64,000 nucleotides of DNA from Achromobacter animicus (GTDB taxonomy: Bacteria; Pseudomonadota; Gammaproteobacteria; Burkholderiales; Burkholderiaceae_B). Positions 57,830-64,000 of the stretch are shown here, in pieces (within the stretch, counting starts at the first letter, position 1; every line of letters begins with the position of its first letter). The DNA is taken from the NCBI RefSeq assembly GCF_902859585.1, contig NZ_CADIJM010000003.1:558001-622000 (forward strand), written 5' to 3'. The notes beneath the pieces were generated by a model, which was not told the origin of the DNA, did no database searches, and worked only from the letters and a program-made list of their open reading frames with translations. The translations under genes and the position numbers were made by a program.

Positions 57830-57835
57830 TATAAT
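57830..57835 (+). promoter_or_regulatory. -10-like element of the tsaE-amiC-mutL side
   Basis: A perfect TATAAT hexamer, 50 bases before the tsaE ATG. No good -35 is present at the standard spacing, so activity is uncertain. Confidence 0.35.
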
Positions 57836-57884
57836 TGCTCCCATCTGTGCTCCGATCCTCGTTTTTTACCACTGCTCCCGCGCC

Positions 57885-58424
57885 ATGTCCGCCCCCCTTG
57901 CCACCCTGACCCTGCACCTGCCCGACGAAGCTGCCACCGAGGCGCTGGCGCGCCAGCTTGCCCCGATGGTCACTGGCGCCAAAACCGGCCTGCCAGGCGC
58001 ATGTATTCACCTTCGAGGGGACCTCGGGGCAGGAAAGACGGCCTTCTCCAGGGCATTGTTGCGGGAAAGCGGCATCACAGGCCGAATCAAGAGTCCAAGC
58101 TACGCGCTGCTTGAATCCTATAAAGTTTCTAACTTATACTTCTATCACCTTGATTTTTATAGATTTAGTGATTCGCGCGAATGGTTGGACGCAGGATTCC
58201 GGGATTTACTGCGTGACGAAGCAGTCGTTTTGATCGAATGGCCGGAGCGGGCGGAGGGTCTTTTGCCCCCGCCCGACCTGCTGATCTGCCTGGACTATGC
58301 AGGCGACGGACGTGACGCCAGCCTGACCGCGTACACCGCTCGAGGACAAACATGGTTGAACGCGATTGTCCCCCCGCCCCTGACGGCGCCCTCCCCGCGG
58401 CAGGCGCCACCCGCCGACGCCTGA
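57885..58424 (+). CDS. tsaE: tRNA threonylcarbamoyladenosine biosynthesis ATPase TsaE
   Basis: 179 residues from ATG at 57885 (MSAPLATLTLHLPDE). P-loop GDLGAGKT is at residues 45-52, followed by ITGRIKSPSYALLESY, LYFYHLDFYRF and VVLIEWPERAEGLLP, the TsaE family core. It is the ATPase that resets the TsaBDE complex forming t6A37 in tRNA. Its last 73 bases overlap the amiC gene in another frame. The sequence around 58110-58200 is AT-richer than the surroundings. The amiC pairing is conserved in many proteobacteria. Confidence 0.93.
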   Translation: MSAPLATLTLHLPDEAATEALARQLAPMVTGAKTGLPGACIHLRGDLGAGKTAFSRALLRESGITGRIKSPSYALLESYKVSNLYFYHLDFYRFSDSREWLDAGFRDLLRDEAVVLIEWPERAEGLLPPPDLLICLDYAGDGRDASLTAYTARGQTWLNAIVPPPLTAPSPRQAPPADA

Positions 58425-59734
58425 TCAGCGTCGCCGCCACTCTGCTCGTCCTGCCGGTCGTGCCAAGGCTGGCGCAGGCAGCAACGATCCTGGCTGTCCG
58501 GACCTGGCCGGCAGACGAATACACCCGGGTCACGCTGGAACTCGACAGCGAACTCAAGGCCGAACAATTCACCCTTGAAAATCCCCACCGCCTGGTGGTC
58601 GACATCGAGGGACTGACCCTCAGCGCGGCACTAAACGACCTGGTTTCGAAGGTCCGGCCCGACGACCCCTACATCCAGAGCCTGCGCGTGGCGCAGAACC
58701 GCCCGAACGTGGTGCGGCTGGTGTTCGACCTGAAGCAGCCCGTGGCGCCGCAGGTGTTCACGCTCAAGCCGGTGGCCGATTACCAGTACCGCCTGGTGCT
58801 CGACCTGTATCCCAAGATCGCGCAGGATCCGCTGATCGCGATCCTGAACAAATCCAGCGGTCCCGACGTGGACGATCCGCTGGCGCGCATCCTCGAAGAC
58901 ATCCAGCGCAACCCGGTGACCCGCGCAGATCCGCCCGAGCCGCCGCGCGTGCGCGGCCAGCAGCCGGCGCCCGCGCTGCCCACCCCGCCCAAGCCCCCCG
59001 CCACCGCCAGCCGCGGCAAGCCGCGCATGCTGACCATCGCGCTGGATCCCGGGCACGGCGGCGAAGACCCGGGCGCCATCGGCAAATCCGGGCTGCGCGA
59101 AAAAGACGTTGTCCTGCGCATCGCGCGGCGCCTGAAGGCGCTGATCGACAGCCAGCCCTACATGCGCGCCTACCTGACGCGCGACGACGATTACTTCGTG
59201 CCCCTGCACGTGCGCGTGCAAAAGGCGCGCCGCGTGCATGCGGACCTGTTCATCTCGATCCACGCGGACGCCTGGGTCAAGCCCTCGGCCAACGGCTCGT
59301 CGGTATTTGCGCTGTCCCAGCGCGGCGCCACCAGCGCGCAGGCCCGTTGGATGGCCGACAAGGAAAACGCGGCCGACCTGATCGGCGGCGTCAACCTGGG
59401 CAGCCACGATCGCCAGGTCGCGAAGGTGCTGTTGGACCTGTCCACCACGGCCCAGATCAATGACTCGCTCAAGGTTGGCAACGCCTTCCTGGACGAGATC
59501 AAGAAGATCAACCGCCTGCACAAGAACAGCGTCGAGCAGGCCGGCTTTGCCGTGCTGAAGGCGCCGGACATCCCGTCGGTGCTGGTCGAAACCGCCTTCA
59601 TCAGCAATCCGCAAGAAGAAGCGCTGCTGCGCAGCTCCTCGCACCAGGACAAGCTGGCGCAGGCCATGATGACCGGCATCCAGCGCTACTTCACGGCCAA
59701 TCCGCCGCTGGCCCGTTTGGGCGATCTGAGCTAG
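58352..59734 (+). CDS. amiC: N-acetylmuramoyl-L-alanine amidase (AmiC type, Tat-exported)
   Basis: 460 residues from ATG at 58352, inside tsaE by 73 bases. The N-terminus ATRRRLISVAATLLVLP to AQAA is a twin-arginine signal, as for E. coli AmiC. An AMIN domain (residues about 45-150) localises it to the septum. A Pro-rich linker leads to the Amidase_3 domain, with zinc ligands in LDPGHGGEDPG (His about 235), the following Glu, and SIHAD; the catalytic Glu is in VLVETAFISN. It cleaves peptide stems from septal peptidoglycan during daughter-cell separation. A later start would delete the Tat signal, which supports the overlap. Confidence 0.93.
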   Translation: MVERDCPPAPDGALPAAGATRRRLISVAATLLVLPVVPRLAQAATILAVRTWPADEYTRVTLELDSELKAEQFTLENPHRLVVDIEGLTLSAALNDLVSKVRPDDPYIQSLRVAQNRPNVVRLVFDLKQPVAPQVFTLKPVADYQYRLVLDLYPKIAQDPLIAILNKSSGPDVDDPLARILEDIQRNPVTRADPPEPPRVRGQQPAPALPTPPKPPATASRGKPRMLTIALDPGHGGEDPGAIGKSGLREKDVVLRIARRLKALIDSQPYMRAYLTRDDDYFVPLHVRVQKARRVHADLFISIHADAWVKPSANGSSVFALSQRGATSAQARWMADKENAADLIGGVNLGSHDRQVAKVLLDLSTTAQINDSLKVGNAFLDEIKKINRLHKNSVEQAGFAVLKAPDIPSVLVETAFISNPQEEALLRSSSHQDKLAQAMMTGIQRYFTANPPLARLGDLS

Positions 59735-59775
59735 CCGAGGTCGGCCCCGCGCTCGGACTTATTTCAGGGTCCATG

Positions 59776-59814
59776 AAAAAAGGCTATGCACCTTCCGGCG
59801 CATAGCCTTTTTGT
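59776..59814. terminator. Bidirectional terminator between amiC and DedA-family gene
   Basis: AAAAAGGCTATGC pairs with GCATAGCCTTTTT around a 10-base loop. It serves the convergent genes on both strands. Confidence 0.92.
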
Positions 59815-59830
59815 TTGCGCAGCGCGGACG

Positions 59831-60469
59831 CTATTGCGTGCGGCGCGCGCGCACCAGCTTGAGGACACCCGCCCCCACTACCGGCACGACCGCCGCCGCC
59901 AGACCCACCAGCACGATGGTGTTCAGGTGATCGCGGATGATCGGGATGTTGCCAAAGAAGTAACCCGCCGCCACCAGGCTGATCACCCACAACAGCGCGC
60001 CCATGATGTTGAACAGCTGGAAGCGCGCCATCGACATCTCGGCCACGCCCGCCACGAAGGGCGCGAAGGTGCGCACCACCGGAATGAAGCGCGACATCAC
60101 GATCGTCTTGCCGCCGTGCTTTTCGTAGAACGCGTGCGTGCGCATCAGCGCGCCCCGGTCCAGAAAGCGCAGGTTCATCGAGAACACCCGCGGCCCGATG
60201 TAACGGCCGATGGCGTAGTTCAGCGAGTTGCCGGTCACGGCGGCGACGATGAGCAACACCGACATCAAAACGGGGTCGATATGCCCTGTCGCGCCAAAGG
60301 CCCCGGCGATGAACAGCAGCGAGTCGCCCGGCAGGAAGGGCAGCACGACCAGCCCCGTCTCCGCAAAGACGATGAGAAACAGCACCAGGTACACCCACAC
60401 GCCGTACTGCTCGACCCAAAGGCCAAGCGTCTGGTCGATGTGAAGCACCATATTGAAAAACTCAAGCAT
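59831..60469 (-). CDS. DedA family membrane protein
   Basis: 212 residues from ATG at 60469 (MLEFFNMVLHIDQTL). SNARE-associated/VTT domain: FAETGLVVLPFLPGDSLLFIAG, the charged re-entrant region and GGKTIVMSRFIPVVRTFAPFVAG, with the conserved Arg residues of DedA proteins. Four or five membrane segments are followed by a basic tail. DedA proteins flip or recycle lipid carriers and affect envelope stress and cationic peptide resistance. It is divergent from mutL across 99 bases. Confidence 0.92.
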   Translation of the reverse strand: MLEFFNMVLHIDQTLGLWVEQYGVWVYLVLFLIVFAETGLVVLPFLPGDSLLFIAGAFGATGHIDPVLMSVLLIVAAVTGNSLNYAIGRYIGPRVFSMNLRFLDRGALMRTHAFYEKHGGKTIVMSRFIPVVRTFAPFVAGVAEMSMARFQLFNIMGALLWVISLVAAGYFFGNIPIIRDHLNTIVLVGLAAAVVPVVGAGVLKLVRARRTQ

Positions 60470-60568
60470 TGAAGCGGCCCTGATATCCGAGTGGAATTTG
60501 TCAGCGACTATAGCCGACCGGGGCATGACGCTAAAATCGTCCGCACTGCTACATAAGATCTGGGCCTC

Positions 60569-62611
60569 ATGACCGAACGTCGTTCCATCCTTGCGCTTCC
60601 CGACCTGCTGATCAGCCAGATCGCCGCTGGCGAGGTCATCGAGCGCCCCGCGTCCGTGCTCAAGGAAATCCTTGAAAACGCCATCGACGCGGGCGGGCGC
60701 GCCATCGAGGTCCGCCTCGAAGGCGGCGGCATCCGGCGCATCGCCGTCACGGACGATGGCGGCGGCATTCCGCCCGAGGAACTGCCCCTGGCGCTGGCCC
60801 GCCACGCCACCAGCAAGATCCGCTCGCTGAACGAGCTGGAATCGGTCGCTTCCATGGGGTTTCGCGGCGAAGCGCTGGCGTCGATTGCGTCGGTCGCCCA
60901 GGTGTCCATCATTTCCCGCACCCGCGACGGCGATCACGCCTGGCAGATCGACGCGGGCAGCATGCAGGTCGGCCCCGCGTCCGGCCCGCCCGGCACCACG
61001 GTCGACGTGCGCCAGCTGTTCGACGCCGTGCCGGCCCGCCGCAAATTCCTGCGCTCCGAAGCCACCGAATTCGGCCATTGCGTCGACGCCATGGAGCGCA
61101 TCGCGCTGGCGCATCCGCAGATCGCCTTCCGCCTGTTCCACCACGACCGCGCACAGCGCCAATGGCTGCCGGCCGACCCGCCGCAGCGCATCCGCGACGT
61201 GCTGGGCGCCGAGTTCGCCGAGCACGGCCTGCTGCTGTCGCATTCGGTCGGCACAGTCAGCCTGGCCGGCATGATTACCCGGCCGACCGCCGCCCGCGCC
61301 CGCGCCGACCGCCAATACCTCTACGTGAACGGCCGCTACGTGCGGGACCGCACCGTCAGCCACGCGCTGCGCTCGGCCTATGCCGACGTGCTGCACGGCG
61401 ACCGTCAGCCCGCGTACGTGCTGTTCCTGGACATCGACCCCGCCGCCGTGGACGTGAACGTCCACCCGGCCAAGCACGAGGTCCGTTTCCGCGACAGCGG
61501 CGCCGTGCACCGCTTTGTCTCGCACGCCGTCAGCCAGACGCTGGCCCAGATGGGCGGCTCGTCGGCCGTTGCGCCTGCGGGGCACGCTGAAGACGCCGAA
61601 TTTGAAACCGTGGCGCGCCCGGCGGGCGACGCGGCCACGACCGACTCCGCCGCACCGGCGTACCGGCCGGCCACGCCGTCCACGACGGAATCTCCGCGCC
61701 CGGGCTACGGCGGCGTGAATGGCGGCTACGGCAGCACGATTGGCGGCAATGGCGGCTTGAACGGCGCCGCGGCTGGCGGCTCGAACGCCGGCGCTTATCC
61801 CGGCGCAAGCGGCGGCCCCGGCAACGGCGCCGCCTACGGCCTGCGCCCCTCGCCCGCCCCCCAGCGCCCGCACACCCAGGTCCCCTTCCGCCTGCACGCC
61901 GAACCGGCCGGGATCCCGGCCGCCGACTGGCAATCGCTCTATCGCCCGCTGACCGACGACACGGCGGCCCGCGCCGCGCCCCTGCGCGAACCGTCGCCCG
62001 CGTCCGCCGCGTTACCGGCCGACGAAGAACACCCGCTGGGCATGGCGGTGGCACAACTGCACGGCGTCTACATCCTGGCGCAGAACCGCCGCGGCATGGT
62101 GCTGGTGGACATGCACGCCGCGCACGAGCGCGTGGTCTACGAGCAGCTCAAGCAGGCCCTGGACGCGCGCAGCCTGCCGCGCCAGGACCTGCTGGTGCCC
62201 GTGGTGTTTCACGCGCAGGAAAAGGACGTGGCGCTGGTCGAGGAGTTCGAAGAACAGTTGAACGACCTGGGTTTCGAGATGCGCCCGTCAGGCCCCACGT
62301 CCATCGCCGTGCGGTCGGTGCCGGCCATCCTGGCGCGCGGCGACATCGAAACCCTGGCCCGCGCCGTGCTGCGCGACCTGGGCGCCGTCGGCGTGTCGCG
62401 ACTGCTCACCGAACAGCGCAACGAACTGCTCTCGACCATGGCCTGCCACGGTTCCGTGCGCGCCAACCGCAAGCTCACGCTTGAAGAGATGAACGGCTTG
62501 TTGCGCCAGATGGAAACCACGGAACGTGCCGACCAGTGCAATCACGGGCGGCCCACCTGGGTGCAGTGGTCCATGTCGGACCTGGACAAGCTCTTTCTGC
62601 GCGGACAATAG
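60569..62611 (+). CDS. mutL: DNA mismatch repair protein MutL (endonuclease-type)
   Basis: 680 residues. GHKL ATPase: [22 protein letters not shown] (Glu36, Asn37), DDGGGIP and [14 protein letters not shown] Gly/Ala/Pro-rich linker runs from about residue 340 to 455 (with [10 protein letters not shown]-type low complexity). The C-terminal domain has [12 protein letters not shown] at 514-525, which fits the D-x-H-A-x2-E-x4-E metal motif of endonucleolytic MutL. ACHGSVRA and CNHGRP are also present. It therefore nicks DNA itself, in line with species lacking MutH. The miaA gene follows after one base. Confidence 0.95.
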   Translation: MTERRSILALPDLLISQIAAGEVIERPASVLKEILENAIDAGGRAIEVRLEGGGIRRIAVTDDGGGIPPEELPLALARHATSKIRSLNELESVASMGFRGEALASIASVAQVSIISRTRDGDHAWQIDAGSMQVGPASGPPGTTVDVRQLFDAVPARRKFLRSEATEFGHCVDAMERIALAHPQIAFRLFHHDRAQRQWLPADPPQRIRDVLGAEFAEHGLLLSHSVGTVSLAGMITRPTAARARADRQYLYVNGRYVRDRTVSHALRSAYADVLHGDRQPAYVLFLDIDPAAVDVNVHPAKHEVRFRDSGAVHRFVSHAVSQTLAQMGGSSAVAPAGHAEDAEFETVARPAGDAATTDSAAPAYRPATPSTTESPRPGYGGVNGGYGSTIGGNGGLNGAAAGGSNAGAYPGASGGPGNGAAYGLRPSPAPQRPHTQVPFRLHAEPAGIPAADWQSLYRPLTDDTAARAAPLREPSPASAALPADEEHPLGMAVAQLHGVYILAQNRRGMVLVDMHAAHERVVYEQLKQALDARSLPRQDLLVPVVFHAQEKDVALVEEFEEQLNDLGFEMRPSGPTSIAVRSVPAILARGDIETLARAVLRDLGAVGVSRLLTEQRNELLSTMACHGSVRANRKLTLEEMNGLLRQMETTERADQCNHGRPTWVQWSMSDLDKLFLRGQ

Positions 62612-62612
62612 C

Positions 62613-63572
62613 TTGTCGTCTTCCCAATCTCCCGCATCGCTCCCGGTCATCTGCCTTGCCGGCCCCACCGCGGCCGGCAAGAGCGCGTCCACGCTGGCGC
62701 TCGCCGAACGCTGGCCGCTCGAAATCGTCAACGTGGATTCGGCCACGATCTACCGCGGCATGGACATCGGCACCGCCAAGCCGTCTGCAGAAGAGCAGGC
62801 CCGCGTGCCGCAGCATCTGCTGGACATCCTGGATCCTGCCCAGTCGTATTCGGCCGCGGAGTTCCGCGCCGACGCGCTGCGCCTGATCGGGGAGATTCGC
62901 GCGCGCGGCCGCATTCCGCTATTGGCGGGCGGCACGATGATGTACTACAAGGCGCTGCGCGACGGCCTGGACGATCTGCCGCAGGCCGATCCTGCCCTGC
63001 GCGCCGAACTGGAAGCGCGCGCCGCCCGCCTGGGTTGGCCCGCCCTGCATGCCGAGCTGGCGGTGCTGGACCCCATCACCGCCGCGCGCCTCGCGCCCAA
63101 CGACAGCCAGCGTATCCAGCGCGCCCTGGAAATCTGCCAGCTGTCCGGCCAGCCGATGTCGGCGCTGCTGCAGCGGGCCGAGCGCAAGCCGGACGACGAC
63201 GCCAACCGGTATCTGACCATCAGCCTGGAACCTTCGGACCGCGCCGCGCTGCACGCGCGCATCGAACAGCGCTTTGACGCCATGCTGCGGCACGGTCTGC
63301 TTGACGAGGTGCGCGGCCTGCACGCCCGCGCCGACCTGCATCCGGGCCTGCCGTCGGTGCGGTGCGTGGGCTACCGGCAGATGTGGGCGCACCTGGACGG
63401 CGAGATCGACCTGGATACCGCCCGCGAACAGGGCATCGCGGCAACGCGGCAACTGGCCAAGCGCCAGATCACCTGGCTGCGCGCGCAGCCCGAGCGTGTG
63501 ATCGTGGACTGCCTGGCCGCCGACGCCGTCGCGCAGACGATCGACGCCGTGGCGGTAGCGCTGGCGGACTGA
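62613..63572 (+). CDS. miaA: tRNA dimethylallyltransferase
   Basis: 319 residues from TTG at 62613, just after the mutL stop; this gives the family's usual N-terminus with P-loop [10 protein letters not shown] (residues 15-24). The longer frame upstream lies inside mutL. Other motifs are [32 protein letters not shown] and [13 protein letters not shown]. It adds dimethylallyl to A37 of tRNAs reading UNN codons. mutL-miaA is a conserved pair. No other start codon fits between the mutL stop and the P-loop. Confidence 0.92.
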   Translation: MSSSQSPASLPVICLAGPTAAGKSASTLALAERWPLEIVNVDSATIYRGMDIGTAKPSAEEQARVPQHLLDILDPAQSYSAAEFRADALRLIGEIRARGRIPLLAGGTMMYYKALRDGLDDLPQADPALRAELEARAARLGWPALHAELAVLDPITAARLAPNDSQRIQRALEICQLSGQPMSALLQRAERKPDDDANRYLTISLEPSDRAALHARIEQRFDAMLRHGLLDEVRGLHARADLHPGLPSVRCVGYRQMWAHLDGEIDLDTAREQGIAATRQLAKRQITWLRAQPERVIVDCLAADAVAQTIDAVAVALAD

Positions 63573-63629
63573 CGGGCGGCAACACTTCCTGATTCGAGAG
63601 AGTGGCGCGCAGGCGACCACTCGCGCCAC

Positions 63630-63659
63630 AAAAAAAATGACCGCCATCACGGCGGTCAT
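63630..63659 (-). terminator. Rho-independent terminator of purM
   Basis: Stem ATGACCGCC (63637-63645) and GGCGGTCAT (63651-63659); on the minus strand it is followed by a run of eight or more T. Confidence 0.88.
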
Positions 63660-63685
63660 TTCATTTCAGCGCTGTCGCCGCGGCA

Positions 63686-64000
63686 TCACACCACGAAGGT
63701 CTGCGCCATGCCGGCTTCCTGGGGAACGATCTCGCCCAGCTTGCTGACCGTCTCGCCCTGCTCGCGCAGCGTGGCGGCGATGGCGTCGGCCTGGGCCGAG
63801 TCCACCACCAGCACCATGCCGATGCCGCAATTGAAGACGCGGTACATCTCGGTGTCTTCAACGCCGCCCTGCTCCTGCAGCCACTGGAACAGCTTGGGCA
63901 TTTCCCATGCGTCGCGGTGCAGCTTGGCAGCCAGGCCGTCCTGCAGGATGCGCGGCACGTTGTCCAGCAGGCCGCCGCCCGTGATGTGGGCCAGGCCCTT
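63686..64000 (-). CDS. purM: Phosphoribosylformylglycinamidine cyclo-ligase, C-terminal part (gene continues beyond window)
   Basis: The last 104 residues of PurM are visible; the start lies beyond base 64000. [19 protein letters not shown] is the conserved AIRS C-terminal motif, followed by [32 protein letters not shown], seen here in parts as [16 protein letters not shown]. It closes the imidazole ring of FGAM to AIR in purine synthesis. A terminator follows the stop. Confidence 0.93.
   Translation of the reverse strand, partial: KGLAHITGGGLLDNVPRILQDGLAAKLHRDAWEMPKLFQWLQEQGGVEDTEMYRVFNCGIGMVLVVDSAQADAIAATLREQGETVSKLGEIVPQEAGMAQTFVV

Overview
The window is high-GC chromosomal DNA from a betaproteobacterium of the Alcaligenaceae, most like Achromobacter or Bordetella. 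The signs are two Bug-type (TctC-like) periplasmic binding proteins, a LivM-LivG fused ABC transporter subunit, many LysR regulators, a DMHA-type endonuclease MutL, and gene neighbourhoods typical of Burkholderiales. The genus is inferred from gene content and style, not from a marker gene.

Layout. 1-8.9 kb: a probable catabolic operon on the + strand. It has a thiolase-like protein (its 5' end lies outside the window), a Zn-ribbon/OB-fold protein fused to an SDR domain, a cyclase-family hydrolase, an SDR dehydrogenase, and a complete branched-chain-type ABC importer (binding protein, permease, permease-ATPase fusion, ATPase). 8.9-13.9 kb: a glycosyltransferase, a LysR regulator, a 42-residue basic protein, KDG kinase and KDPG aldolase with an IclR regulator. 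14.1-19.9 kb: a double-length, tandemly duplicated UvrA (1931 residues) behind a LexA-type SOS box. 19.9-21.8 kb: pabB and a pabC-like gene. 21.8-25.9 kb: a FecI-FecR-TonB receptor iron-uptake unit behind a Fur-box-like site. 25.9-29.55 kb: a lower-GC accessory island. It carries an XamI-type restriction-modification pair preceded by a small ParC-like gene with a palindromic operator candidate, a decayed tyrosine recombinase and a tRNA-3'-end-like sequence.

29.55-32.7 kb: a LysR regulator divergent from a three-gene NagG/AndAc-type ring-hydroxylating dioxygenase (alpha, beta, ferredoxin; no reductase). 32.8-34.35 kb: tcdA and a repeat-rich intergenic stretch with 13-bp palindromes, a nested inverted-repeat element and a 41-bp tandem repeat. 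34.35-38.9 kb: a MacA-MacB-outer membrane factor efflux operon. 39.2-44.5 kb: an MFS transporter, a ChaC-type cyclotransferase, pdxH, a flavin reductase, an L-2-hydroxyglutarate oxidase-like enzyme and purU. 44.5-49.4 kb: a LysR regulator divergent from an acyl-CoA dehydrogenase, Bug protein and CoA-transferase operon, with a perfect FNR/ANR-type site between them. 49.7-56.2 kb: an amino-acid permease, gamma-glutamyltransferase, LysR regulator, Bug protein and AEC transporter. 56.3-64 kb: fumC (Fur-box-like site upstream), tsaE-amiC, a DedA protein, mutL-miaA, and the 3' end of purM.

I found no CRISPR array, rRNA gene or intact tRNA gene. The items most worth a second look are the catalytic-residue losses in the first two genes, the tandem UvrA with its SOS box, the three-gene restriction-modification island, the nested inverted-repeat element and 13-bp palindrome clusters, and the FNR and Fur sites.
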